A stretch of 12,654 nucleotides of DNA from CAYRYU01 sp964428355 (GCA_964428355.1 CAYRYU010000151.1:1-12654); one strand, 5' to 3'. Numbered from the stretch's first letter, positions 1 through 7,241 are shown. Notes: generated from the letters alone by a model not told the origin. Made by a program: numbers and translations.

Positions 1-2
1 CA

Positions 3-1223
3 CAGCCAGTAATCGAGGCCCCCGGAAAGCCAAAGGCACAACCTCTCCCGCCATCGATTTCCCGTCCTGTTATGCCGAAAGGCGGCCAGCCGCCCAAGGT
101 TGAAAAGGTCGAGGTTTTCAAACCCCAAAGCAAACCGGCCAGCTTCACCCAAGAGGAACCCCCTGCTCCTCAGAAGCCCGCTCAACCCATCCCCCCCTCA
201 ATACCCCTTCCAACAATGGACGAATCCGGTTTCGGAGAACCCCCGAACATTCCTGAGCCGGTTCTTTCTCCCCTTCCCGATCAAGCTCCGGTTCCTCCCG
301 AACCTCCTTCCCCTCCGACGCCCGAAGCGCCTCCTGTCGACCTCGGTTTCGACGAATCGTTGCTTCCTCCCTTGAAACCTGCCTCCCAGACTCCGGAACC
401 TGCCACGGTACCGGAAGCCATGGAAGATATCCCCGATCTACCGCCGATCAAGCCGAAACCTTCGGCCCCCCTGAAGCCACCGGTCATGGCCCCCAAGCCT
501 CCGGCCCACCCCTCACCACTGGAAGAGGCGGATCTCCCCGACCTCCCACCTCTGAAGCCCCAAGCCCCTCCGCCCGCCCCCTCCCCGAAAAGGGCTCCAG
601 TCCGGAACCTGCAACCCTATACCGATGACGAAACCCCTCTTCCCCCAATGAAACCACCCCAATTGGGCGGAAGGAAGCCCCCGACTCCTCAGCCTCTTCC
701 CAAGGAATCCGCTGACGAGGATATCCCTCTTCCCCCGCTTAAACCACAAACACCCGCTCCGGCGGCCTCAACGTCGGACGAGGATATCCCCCTCCCTCCC
801 ATCAAGCCGAAAGCTCCGACTCCAAAACCCTCACCGGGAAAGGATGGAAAGGCCACCTCTGATGACCTTTTTGCCTCGCTTTTCGATCCTGCCGCCGAGA
901 AATCGGGCAAGGCTCCTGCCAAGGAGCCGAAAATCGAGGCGGGCCCCGGCAAGGAATCCCCCGACGATCTAATGAACCTGGACCTCGGAATGCTTGACCT
1001 GTTCCAGAAACCCCAGGCCCCCGGGGCGAAAAAACCGGCCGCCGCGAAGCCTCCCGCCAAACCCGACAAACCCGGTGCTCCCACGAAGGATGACCCACTC
1101 AACCTCGCGGGAATCCTCGAGATCGACGATGCGGACAAGGCCAAGGGAAAGAAGGGCGATCCCGGCGGCAACAAGGACCCCTTCTCGATCGACGATTTCG
1201 ACATCACCAAGTTCAAGGTCTGA
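3..1223 (+). CDS. Proline-rich low-complexity protein with LPPhKP repeats (5' partial)
   Basis: I do not recognise a family. The frame is open from the first complete codon at position 3, so the true start lies outside the window; the in-frame ATG at 72 has no convincing ribosome site and is probably internal. Numbering from that ATG, residues 1-250 are dominated by proline with K, E, A and S. A short motif, LPP-hydrophobic-KP, occurs six times (about residues 98, 123, 158, 190, 220 and 241), usually preceded by acidic residues as in DEDIPLPPLKP. Residues 260-383 change to lysine/alanine-rich linkers carrying four acidic-hydrophobic patches: DDLFASLF, DDLMNLDLGMLDLF, DDPLNLAGILEIDD and a terminal DPFSIDDFDITKF. 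No membrane segment or signal peptide is visible in the part shown. It is probably a largely disordered scaffold or linker with repeated peptide docking motifs, or the tail of a larger modular protein whose folded domain is upstream. It converges with the next gene. Confidence 0.75.
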   Translation, partial: QPVIEAPGKPKAQPLPPSISRPVMPKGGQPPKVEKVEVFKPQSKPASFTQEEPPAPQKPAQPIPPSIPLPTMDESGFGEPPNIPEPVLSPLPDQAPVPPEPPSPPTPEAPPVDLGFDESLLPPLKPASQTPEPATVPEAMEDIPDLPPIKPKPSAPLKPPVMAPKPPAHPSPLEEADLPDLPPLKPQAPPPAPSPKRAPVRNLQPYTDDETPLPPMKPPQLGGRKPPTPQPLPKESADEDIPLPPLKPQTPAPAASTSDEDIPLPPIKPKAPTPKPSPGKDGKATSDDLFASLFDPAAEKSGKAPAKEPKIEAGPGKESPDDLMNLDLGMLDLFQKPQAPGAKKPAAAKPPAKPDKPGAPTKDDPLNLAGILEIDDADKAKGKKGDPGGNKDPFSIDDFDITKFKV

Positions 1224-1316
1224 GGTCCGGTAACCACTCTTGCCGCTGAATCGGCCAGGGATCCCCGTTCGGAATCGTGCTTTCTTCGCGTCGTGGCCTT
1301 CGGAAAGCGGGATACG

Positions 1317-1871
1317 TTAAAAAAGCATCTGGGGGACCGTGAAAAGCATCAGCGCCATCAATCCCAGAACGAGCAGGAACCCGATCACCCCTCCGATGAT
1401 CCGGAGTATTCCGAGCTTCGGCTTTTCGCCGTATTCGGGCTCTTCTTCTCCCCCGAATACCATCCAGTAGCCGCCTTGCAAGATGAGGATCATCGCGAGG
1501 ATGCCCGGAAAGCCGACCACGAATTTCATCGGACTCTTCCTGTTCATGATCCCTGGAAAAGCCTTTTCAACAAACCAGAACAACACCATCACCAGAACGT
1601 AAAGAACCATCCCGCCCAAGAACAGTGCCAGACCGCGCTTCCGGTATTGGAATGGAGTCGCATCGGGAGGCAATCTGATCATTTCCAGGATTCGATGGCC
1701 GAAAGAAAGTTCCTTGATCCGGCGGATTTCATCCGGAGGAGGTTCCGGTATTGCCTCCCGGGGTGGGGTTTTCGCCTCTTCTGAGAGTTCATCCACCAGC
1801 GGGACCCGGTCATAAGGGCACTCGTCAACCTTGCTCGGGAATTTTTTCCTGCAAACCCTGCATATTCTCAT
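1317..1871 (-). CDS. Small membrane protein with N-terminal zinc-ribbon-like knuckle
   Basis: This 184-residue protein is of unknown function. The N-terminus resembles the short zinc ribbons of many bacterial membrane proteins: CRVC at residues 4-7, then CPYD at 18-21, with Asp21 where a fourth cysteine would be expected. A charged, proline-containing linker (about 22-75) is followed by three likely membrane helices at about 80-101, 116-139 and 153-178, with a glycine-rich last helix. GGAGGAAG lies just upstream of the ATG, which supports this start, and a promoter-like pair lies about 80 bases further up. The gene is divergent from the DUF4079-type gene and convergent with the proline-rich gene. 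An open frame on the opposite strand (1293-1784) is a shadow. The membrane location is well supported; metal binding is inferred from the cysteine spacing only. Confidence 0.8.
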   Translation of the reverse strand: MRICRVCRKKFPSKVDECPYDRVPLVDELSEEAKTPPREAIPEPPPDEIRRIKELSFGHRILEMIRLPPDATPFQYRKRGLALFLGGMVLYVLVMVLFWFVEKAFPGIMNRKSPMKFVVGFPGILAMILILQGGYWMVFGGEEEPEYGEKPKLGILRIIGGVIGFLLVLGLMALMLFTVPQMLF

Positions 1872-1955
1872 CCGCTTCCTCCACCCACCCCGCCTGACTT
1901 CGGGACATCCTGCCTTCGCCGGCCACTTCCCGGGAATCCTGGAACAACCGTTTTC

Positions 1956-1984
1956 AGGATAGCAAACCCACCTGATCGGAGCAA
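1956..1984 (-). promoter_or_regulatory. Putative sigma70-type promoter for the zinc-ribbon membrane protein
   Basis: Reading the minus strand, TTGCTC (1984-1979) is separated by exactly 17 bases from TATCCT (1961-1956). Each hexamer matches four of six consensus bases. Initiation would fall near 1949, giving a leader of roughly 80 bases before the ATG at 1871. Found by eye; no start-site data. Confidence 0.4.
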
Positions 1985-1986
1985 TC

Positions 1987-2006
1987 GTTCATTCCCGTTC
2001 ATTCCC
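1987..2006. repeat. Perfect 10-bp tandem repeat between divergent promoters
   Basis: GTTCATTCCC occurs twice in direct succession (1987-1996 and 1997-2006). It abuts the -35 hexamer of the leftward promoter and lies about 40 bases upstream of the -35 hexamer of the rightward promoter. That is a plausible place for a regulator to act on both genes, but a chance duplication is equally possible. Confidence 0.5.
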
Positions 2007-2044
2007 GGCCGGCTCAATCCCGATCCGAACCGAGTACCTTTTTT

Positions 2045-2073
2045 TTGCCTTTTTGCTCCTACTTGATTAACAT
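2045..2073 (+). promoter_or_regulatory. Putative sigma70-type promoter for the DUF4079-type gene and TPR gene
   Basis: TTGCCT (2045-2050), a 17-base spacer and TAACAT (2068-2073) lie 48 bases upstream of the ATG at 2121. A run of T residues just upstream of the -35 hexamer could act as an AT-rich UP-like element. The hexamer pair is nearly identical, with the same spacing, to the candidate promoter in front of hemB (TTGCCC, 17 bases, TAACAT). That similarity is modest support for both. Confidence 0.45.
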
Positions 2074-2120
2074 TAGGGAACGATCAAGGATTACCATTCC
2101 CAGTTCGGAGGTAGGATCTG

Positions 2121-2579
2121 ATGAAATTCCTTCATCCTCTTTTCATGGCGGGTGTTCTTTATTTCGTTTACGTTCAGCGAAACCTCGGGCTTTCGATTTT
2201 CCGGCTTCGCGAAAAAGACCCCGCTTTCGATCAACGGCCCGCGATGCTCGCCACCCACAGGAGCTATGGAATATTCCTGGTTTTTCTCTGCCTTCTGGGT
2301 TTCGTGGGGGGAATACTCTCGACCGCCTATCTTCTCGGCTGGGCGCCTTTCCTGCAGACCTTCGGCCACGGATTCGTCGGAGCGCTCGGACTTTCCGTCC
2401 TCGTGATGATGCTGGTTCTGGGCATGAACGCCAAGTATGTCGTGAAGCCGAAGATCCGTGAACGTTTCATGTCGTTCCACACCAACATGATCTACATCTT
2501 CGGTTTGTTCTGCCTTTTCTCGGTCCTTACCGGAATCCTTTCCCTCGTCTGGGGTCCCGGAAAACTCCCCACCAACTGA
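2121..2579 (+). CDS. DUF4079-type four-histidine membrane protein
   Basis: This 152-residue integral membrane protein has four predicted helices: about 4-20, 48-72, 83-102 and 119-143. Four histidines lie at or near the helix ends: His5 in an N-terminal LHP motif, His46, His83 and His120. This layout, with the N-terminal HP motif, resembles my recollection of the DUF4079 family, which is found in cyanobacteria and other bacteria and looks like a small cytochrome-b561-type fold. By analogy the histidines could ligate b-type heme, but that is inference; no biochemical role is known to me. GGAGG at 2107-2111 lies nine bases from the ATG and supports the start. A promoter candidate lies at 2045-2073. 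The TPR gene follows after 44 bases without a terminator, so the two are probably co-transcribed. Part of an antisense open frame on the minus strand (2091-3002) covers this gene and is a shadow. Confidence 0.75.
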   Translation: MKFLHPLFMAGVLYFVYVQRNLGLSIFRLREKDPAFDQRPAMLATHRSYGIFLVFLCLLGFVGGILSTAYLLGWAPFLQTFGHGFVGALGLSVLVMMLVLGMNAKYVVKPKIRERFMSFHTNMIYIFGLFCLFSVLTGILSLVWGPGKLPTN

Positions 2580-2607
2580 GTCTCCCCCCCTTTGGGCAAC
2601 GCCAAAC

Positions 2608-2612
2608 GGAGG
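2608..2612 (+). promoter_or_regulatory. Shine-Dalgarno site that decides the TPR gene start
   Basis: GGAGG is followed by ATG at 2624 after 11 bases. A GTG at 2612 is in the same frame but shares its first base with this GGAGG, so it cannot be the start served by it. The ATG at 2624 is preferred. Confidence 0.7.
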
Positions 2613-2623
2613 TGGTCGTAAAG

Positions 2624-4441
2624 ATGCACCCGATTTTTTCCTTTCCCCGGAGAAACTGGTGTCTTGTGCTTGCAGGGTTGTTCTTTTTCGCCCTTGCATT
2701 CGATTATCCTGCGTCCGGAGCGAAGAAGAAAAGCTCAAAGAAAAAGACAACCGGCACCGCAACCGAAGTCGAGGAAGGGAGCGATGTTTCCGAGGAGGTG
2801 ACTGACCCCGCTTCCGGCGTGTCCGATGAACCGGCCGCCGAACCGGCAAAATCGAGGAAGTCGCGTTCCACGAAGGGTCCGAAAAAGCCATCCTCCTCTC
2901 GTTCGAAGAAATCCAAGAAAGGTTCGGTTGAGGAACAGGCGGCGGCACCCACGGAAACTTTCTACGAGAACGCCTGGCGAAAATTCGAGATCGGATCGGC
3001 AAAAGAGCGGAAAGAGGTTATCTCGGAACTCAAGGAATTGGTCAAGAAAGACCCGGGCGATGGCACGGGGAACTACTATCTCGGAATCATGCTCGCCGAA
3101 GAGCAATCCTACAACCCCGCCGAGGAGCATTTCCGGGCCGCTGCAGCAGCTTTTCCCCAGTCCGCAGATATTCTGTTCCGTCTCTCGGAAGTCCTCATCG
3201 CCAGGAGGAAGGATGACGAAGCGGTTTCCACTTTGAAGCAGGCGGAAGCCCTCGACCCGAACCACCCCGGGGTGAAGAAAATGCTCGGAATCAGGGCACT
3301 CGCAGACGAGAAGTTCGACGAGGCGATCCAGCTGTTGTCCAAAGCCCGGGAAGGATACCCGGACAACCGTGATGTTCTCCGCTGTCTTGGTTCGGCCCTG
3401 GCGGCAAAGGGGAAGTTTTCCGAAGCGGTCCCGCTTCTGACACTCGTCCTGTCTCTCGACGACATGGATCCTGAGATTCACCTGATTCTGGGCAAATGCT
3501 ACCAGGAAATGGGAAAGGTAAAGGAAGCCGCGGCGGAGATGGAGAAAGCCAAAGCCCAGGGACGCAAGGAAACGGAGATCAGCAAACTGGTCGGATACGA
3601 CCTTGCCCGGGCCCTGTACGATACCGGAAAGACCGAAGAGGCGATCAGGGAGTACCAGAAGACGATCAAATCCGATCCCGATCCCGCAACGGGTTGGTTT
3701 GAACTGGGGAAGATACACGAGGACCTCGGGGACACCGAGGAGGCTTTGAAAGCATACAAGAAAGCGTTCGAATTCGACGGAAAGAAAGGGGACGCCGTTT
3801 TCCGCGTCGCCGCCCTCCTACGTGGTTCGGGAAAGTTCGATGATGCGATCGCGGCTCTCGAGTTGATCGTGAAGAAGAAGGATTGGAGCGATTCCGCCAG
3901 CCAGGAGATCGCGGACATCAAGGCCGAGCGCGACGAGGAAAAGCGCGATGGCTTGCTGGAGATGGCGCAGGGTGGAACCGAAGAGAACCGGGAGAAGGCG
4001 TATTTCAAGATGCTCGAGATGGACAAGAAGGATCAGACCGCCCTGGAAGGCCTGAAGCAACTTGCCTACGAGCAGGGCGATCTGGACAAGGTTTCCTACT
4101 ACATCAAGGAGCTGAAGAAGGCGGGACACCTGACCAAGGAACAGGCGGACATCCAGTTGAATGAACTGACCTACCGGATCGACGCGGGCGAAGACCTCCA
4201 GACATGGGAGACCCGCTTCGAGGAATACCGCTCACATGAAGAATGGGATAAAGCCCTGGCGATGAACAAGAAACTGAAGGAATACGCCCAGGCACAGCTC
4301 GAGAGCTGGAAGAAGGCCCCCACCGGGACCCCCGAAAAGCGTGCGGTGAAGGCCGAAATGATCAAGCTCACCAAGATCCGGATCCGGCTCCTGAACGAAA
4401 CGACGCGCGATCTGCAGGCTGCGAAAAAAAGAAGCAAATGA
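2624..4441 (+). CDS. Exported TPR-repeat protein
   Basis: This 605-residue protein has no recognised orthologue. Residues 1-33 look like a Sec signal peptide: Arg9-Arg10, a hydrophobic core rich in L and F at 13-26, and a probable cleavage after ASGA. A Lys/Ser/Glu-rich linker, probably disordered, runs to about 110. From about 115 to 430 there are roughly eight tetratricopeptide-type helix pairs, with typical residues in units such as ATGWFELGKIHEDLGDTEEA and PDNRDVLRCLGSALAAKGKF. The last 170 residues are lysine- and glutamate-rich helices, probably coiled or degenerate TPRs. TPR arrays serve as protein docking platforms, so a periplasmic scaffold is the natural inference. The gene follows the DUF4079-type gene by 44 bases and precedes the pseudopilin by 78. 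That makes a role in a secretion or pilus-like assembly possible, but nothing in the sequence proves it. Confidence 0.85.
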   Translation: MHPIFSFPRRNWCLVLAGLFFFALAFDYPASGAKKKSSKKKTTGTATEVEEGSDVSEEVTDPASGVSDEPAAEPAKSRKSRSTKGPKKPSSSRSKKSKKGSVEEQAAAPTETFYENAWRKFEIGSAKERKEVISELKELVKKDPGDGTGNYYLGIMLAEEQSYNPAEEHFRAAAAAFPQSADILFRLSEVLIARRKDDEAVSTLKQAEALDPNHPGVKKMLGIRALADEKFDEAIQLLSKAREGYPDNRDVLRCLGSALAAKGKFSEAVPLLTLVLSLDDMDPEIHLILGKCYQEMGKVKEAAAEMEKAKAQGRKETEISKLVGYDLARALYDTGKTEEAIREYQKTIKSDPDPATGWFELGKIHEDLGDTEEALKAYKKAFEFDGKKGDAVFRVAALLRGSGKFDDAIAALELIVKKKDWSDSASQEIADIKAERDEEKRDGLLEMAQGGTEENREKAYFKMLEMDKKDQTALEGLKQLAYEQGDLDKVSYYIKELKKAGHLTKEQADIQLNELTYRIDAGEDLQTWETRFEEYRSHEEWDKALAMNKKLKEYAQAQLESWKKAPTGTPEKRAVKAEMIKLTKIRIRLLNETTRDLQAAKKRSK

Positions 4442-4442
4442 C

Positions 4443-4498
4443 TCTTGGGAAATCTCCAGGGAATGCCGATATCATCGTCAGCCCTTTTCATCCCAAGA
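4443..4498 (+). other. 8-bp inverted repeat in the leader region of the pseudopilin gene
   Basis: TCTTGGGA (4443-4450) and its exact complement TCCCAAGA (4491-4498) enclose a 40-base loop and end just before the ribosome site of the pseudopilin. The same stretch contains a weak promoter-like pair, TTGGGA (4445-4450) and TATCAT (4470-4475), with a long 19-base spacer. It could be an RNA structure, an operator, or chance. Confidence 0.3.
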
Positions 4499-4507
4499 CA
4501 TAGGGAA

Positions 4508-4512
4508 AGGAG
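4508..4512 (+). promoter_or_regulatory. Shine-Dalgarno site that decides the pseudopilin start
   Basis: AGGAG ends one base before an ATG at 4514 and seven bases before the ATG at 4520. Only the second has normal spacing, and it gives a classic short prepilin leader (MRRG). The longer frame from 4445 would bury the leader behind 25 extra residues. Confidence 0.75.
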
Positions 4513-4519
4513 CATGTTT

Positions 4520-5383
4520 ATGCGCCGTGGCTTTTCGTTGATAGAACTGCTCGTGGTCATCGTTATCCTTGCGATCCTCGTCGGGGTCGCCGCCCCCTAC
4601 TACTCGGACTACGTGAAGGAGGCGAAATACAGCAAGGCCAAGACCGACCTTGACATCCTCAAGCAAGCCGTGGTGCTGTACAACTCGAGGGAGGATATTC
4701 CCTACCAGGGCCCGATCTCGTCCAACACACTCAACCCTGTTCCATTGCTTGGGGAGAGCGATTTCGTTGGCCTCCAGGGCCAGTATCTCACCAACGTCCC
4801 CCTCGATCCGTGGAGCAAGAACTACAAGCTCGATCCCTACGGAGGTTTCGTATATTCTGACGGCCCCAACTCCCAGGACGACCGCGACAACATCCGCGAG
4901 TATTACATCAAGGAGCTCGCTCTCAGGAAGATCGAATGGGAAGACTCCAACAATGACCGCCAGATGAACGCCAACGACATCATCTATCTGCATTTCAACA
5001 AATCACTGTGGATCGACCCCGCTCAGCTCCAGGGTGGGACTGGCGGGGATTTCGACGTTTACGAGAACGGTGTCCCGATCGCCACGATCGCTTTCGGAAT
5101 CCAGTGCCTTGGAACTGACAACGTGGGATACACGAACAATCTGGCCACCGCTTCAACGATCATCTGCCGGGTCACCGCAGCAAATTCCACGAGGCTGGGA
5201 GTCCATTCGGTTGCGTTCAAGGACGAGATCGCCAAGCTCCAGAAGTACCAGGAGGTCACCTATGACCGCAACAACTCGTCCTCCACACTGCTCCGGACGA
5301 GGGTCGAGATGAGCACGGGCGGCACCACCCCACTCCGGTTCGCCGTCAGGACGAACCCGATCAAGATCGTCCAGAAGGATTGA
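4520..5383 (+). CDS. GspG-like pseudopilin with calcium-loop motif and long C-terminal extension
   Basis: This 287-residue type IV pilin-like or pseudopilin protein begins with MRRG, then the FSLIE methylation motif (Glu9, the fifth residue after cleavage) and a hydrophobic helix to about residue 26. A prepilin peptidase would cut after Gly4. An amphipathic helix (about 30-55) leads to a segment resembling the GspG core: YLTNVPLDPW at 89-98 and YGGFVYSDGPN at 107-117. In GspG the region after this binds calcium. Here the protein does not end but continues for about 170 residues. Residues 142-153 fit a dockerin/EF-hand loop (Asp142, Asn144, Asp146, Gln148, Asn150, Asp153). The remainder (about 165-287) is Thr/Ser/Asn-rich and probably beta-structured. 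GspG proteins are usually about 140 residues, so this is about double. It may be a pseudopilin of a type II secretion-like system or a minor pilin with an adhesive or structural tip. No other secretion gene is present here. It is followed by a strong terminator. Confidence 0.85.
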   Translation: MRRGFSLIELLVVIVILAILVGVAAPYYSDYVKEAKYSKAKTDLDILKQAVVLYNSREDIPYQGPISSNTLNPVPLLGESDFVGLQGQYLTNVPLDPWSKNYKLDPYGGFVYSDGPNSQDDRDNIREYYIKELALRKIEWEDSNNDRQMNANDIIYLHFNKSLWIDPAQLQGGTGGDFDVYENGVPIATIAFGIQCLGTDNVGYTNNLATASTIICRVTAANSTRLGVHSVAFKDEIAKLQKYQEVTYDRNNSSSTLLRTRVEMSTGGTTPLRFAVRTNPIKIVQKD

Positions 5384-5399
5384 TCGCGCTTTCCATCCG

Positions 5400-5437
5400 A
5401 AAAAAAGCCCCCCGGAGGGATTCCTCCGGGGGGTTTT
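5400..5437. terminator. Strong bidirectional rho-independent terminator
   Basis: A perfect 11-bp stem, CCCCCCGGAGG (5408-5418) with CCTCCGGGGGG (5423-5433), encloses a GATT loop. On the + strand it is followed by TTTT. On the - strand the stem is followed by C and seven T residues (complement of 5400-5406). It sits between the stop codons of the convergent pseudopilin and hemL genes and can serve both. Confidence 0.92.
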
Positions 5438-5479
5438 CGAATTCGGGATTCCTTCCTTAGGATTCCAACTTCAGGATTC

Positions 5480-6763
5480 CTACTTCAGGGATTTCAGCAC
5501 CGAGGCGGCCGCTCCGAGGGTTTTCTCAACCTCTTCCGGCCCGTGAGCCGCGGAAACGAATGCAGCTTCGAACTGGGAGGGGGCAAGATAGACCCCCTTG
5601 GACAACATGCCCATGAACCAGCGGGAAAAGAGCTTCGTGTCGGCCGCCTTCGCGCTCTGGAAATCAATCGGGGCCTTTTCGGCAAAAAACGCCGTAAACA
5701 TGGACCCGAACCGGGTAACCGAGCAAGCAACCTTGGCCTTTCTCGCAGCTTCCTCCAGGCCTCGGCAAAGGTCTTCGGTCGTCCGGGTCACCTTCTCATA
5801 GAAGCCGGGATCGGCCTGGATCTTTTTCAGCGTTGCGATTCCCGCAGCCACTGCGACAGGATTACCCGACAAGGTTCCCGCCTGGTAGACCCGCCCCTCG
5901 GGCGCGATCATGGACATCAGGCGGTTCTTCCCCCCGTAAACGGCGAGGGGCATCCCACCACCAACGATTTTCCCAAGGCAGGTTAGGTCGGGCGTGACTC
6001 CCTCCATGCCCCCCACTCCGCCGAAACAGGCTCGGAATCCGGTCATCACCTCATCGAAGATGAGGACCGAACCGGCGTCCCTGGTCAACTTCCGAACGGC
6101 CGCAAGATATCCCTTGAGGGGGAGAACCACCCCCATGTTTCCGCAAACCGGTTCGAGAATGACTCCGGCGATACGGTCCTCGTGAACCTCGAACGCCTTT
6201 TCCATCGCCTTGAGGTCGTTGAAGGGAATGATGATCGTCCCGGATGCGGTCGAAGCCGGAACCCCAGGTGAATCGGGGATTCCCAGGGTCGCAGCACCGG
6301 AACCGGCGGATACCAGCATGCAATCTGCGTGTCCGTGGTAGGACCCTTCACATTTGATAATCAGATCGCGCTTGGTATATGCCCTCGCAAGCCTGACGGC
6401 CGACATGGTCGCCTCTGTTCCCGAGCTGACGAATCTCATCTTGTCCATTGCGGGAAAAGCGACCCTGATTAGCTCGGCCAGCTCGGTCTCGGCGACCGTG
6501 GGCGCCCCGAAGGTGAGCCCCCGGCAGGCAGTTTCCGCGACAGCCTTAACGACATCGGGATCGGAGTGGCCAAGGATCAAGGGGCCCCAGGAACCGACGT
6601 AGTCGAGGAACTCGTGGCCCTCGACATCCCTGATGTAAGCCCCAAGTCCGCTCTGGATGAAGACCGGGGATCCGCCAACGGCTTTGAAACCGCGAACCGG
6701 GCTGTTCACGCCGCCCGGAAAAACCTTCAAAGAGGCTTCCAAAGCCTGATCATTAGTGGGCAT
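5480..6763 (-). CDS. hemL: Glutamate-1-semialdehyde 2,1-aminomutase
   Basis: HemL is a PLP enzyme that converts glutamate-1-semialdehyde to 5-aminolevulinate, the committed precursor of tetrapyrroles in the C5 pathway; it acts in the cytosol. At 427 residues it is of normal, complete length. Landmarks are the N-terminal FPGGVNSPVRGF, the phosphate-binding SSGTEA at 113-118, SYHGH at 141-145, IFDEVMTGFR with PLP-contacting Asp237, and CLGKIVGGGMP with the Schiff-base Lys265, the same number as in well-studied HemL proteins. AGGAGG lies a few bases upstream of the ATG. The stop of ahbB is only one base before this ATG, so the genes are translationally close and this is the last gene of the heme operon. 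The glutamyl-tRNA reductase HemA that supplies the substrate is not in the window. Transcription probably ends at the hairpin at 5400-5437. Confidence 0.97.
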   Translation of the reverse strand: MPTNDQALEASLKVFPGGVNSPVRGFKAVGGSPVFIQSGLGAYIRDVEGHEFLDYVGSWGPLILGHSDPDVVKAVAETACRGLTFGAPTVAETELAELIRVAFPAMDKMRFVSSGTEATMSAVRLARAYTKRDLIIKCEGSYHGHADCMLVSAGSGAATLGIPDSPGVPASTASGTIIIPFNDLKAMEKAFEVHEDRIAGVILEPVCGNMGVVLPLKGYLAAVRKLTRDAGSVLIFDEVMTGFRACFGGVGGMEGVTPDLTCLGKIVGGGMPLAVYGGKNRLMSMIAPEGRVYQAGTLSGNPVAVAAGIATLKKIQADPGFYEKVTRTTEDLCRGLEEAARKAKVACSVTRFGSMFTAFFAEKAPIDFQSAKAADTKLFSRWFMGMLSKGVYLAPSQFEAAFVSAAHGPEEVEKTLGAAASVLKSLK

Positions 6764-6764
6764 T

Positions 6765-7241
6765 TCAATCCTCCTCCTGGAAGTATTTCATGGTCGTTTT
6801 CTTCAATTCCCTGACTGTCTTGAAGACCTTGTATTCGTCGATCCCGAACTTCTCGGAAAGGCCTGAAACGATGGACGCGAGAGAAGGTTCGTCGGTGGTA
6901 TGGATCATCGTGAAGAGGTTGTAGGGCCAGCCGGGAGGACACTCCCGCTCATAACAATGGGAGATCTCGGGGCATTCGGCCATCCCCTCTCCCACCTTCG
7001 CAACTTTCGAATGGGGAACCTTCCAGGCGACAAGGGCATTGACCTTGAGCCCCACGCCTTCAGGCTTGACCGCAAGTCCTACGCGGCGGATGATCCCCTT
7101 GGCGACCCAGTCCCGGATGAAACAGATCACTTCATCCTCGGTCATCTTGGTTTCCTTGGCTATCCGAAGAAATGGCCGCTTTTCGAGTTTCAAGCCTTCC
7201 TGAAGGATCTTGACAAGGTCCTGGTTTATCTCTTTCTTCAT
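6765..7241 (-). CDS. ahbB: Siroheme decarboxylase subunit AhbB
   Basis: AhbB partners with AhbA to remove the acetate carboxyl groups at C12 and C18 of siroheme, giving 12,18-didecarboxysiroheme, the first dedicated step of the siroheme-dependent heme pathway. The 158-residue protein has the Lrp/AsnC-like layout: an N-terminal helix-turn-helix-like segment (about 5-55) and a C-terminal alpha-beta domain. Residues 94-114, running from SHCYER to WPYNLFTMIH, match my recollection of AhbB-type rather than AhbA-type sequences, and the C-terminal KKTTMKYF also fits. The same fold is shared by the heme d1 proteins NirD/L/G/H, which are the main alternative label. AAGGAG lies upstream of the ATG at 7241. 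A longer open frame upstream to 7784 is out of context and overlaps ahbA, so it was not used. It starts 11 bases after the ahbA stop and stops one base before hemL. Confidence 0.88.
   Translation of the reverse strand: MKKEINQDLVKILQEGLKLEKRPFLRIAKETKMTEDEVICFIRDWVAKGIIRRVGLAVKPEGVGLKVNALVAWKVPHSKVAKVGEGMAECPEISHCYERECPPGWPYNLFTMIHTTDEPSLASIVSGLSEKFGIDEYKVFKTVRELKKTTMKYFQEED

Noticed and set aside
689..1237. A minus-strand open frame opposite the proline-rich gene
   Set aside because: Gly/Ser-rich composition is what proline-rich codons give on the other strand. The + strand repeats vary in codons but keep the LPPhKP peptide, which supports + strand coding.
1224..1316. Possible terminator between the convergent proline-rich and zinc-ribbon genes
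   Set aside because: Only a weak GCTTTC/GAAAGC pairing with an 18-base loop is present, without a proper T-run on either strand.
2039..2046. A T-run that could be part of a terminator
   Set aside because: No stable stem immediately precedes it, and no gene on the + strand ends nearby. It is better explained as an AT-rich element above the 2045-2073 promoter.
2091..3002. A minus-strand open frame across the DUF4079-type and TPR genes
   Set aside because: It is antisense to two better supported genes, is arginine/serine-rich as expected of a shadow frame, and has no ribosome site.
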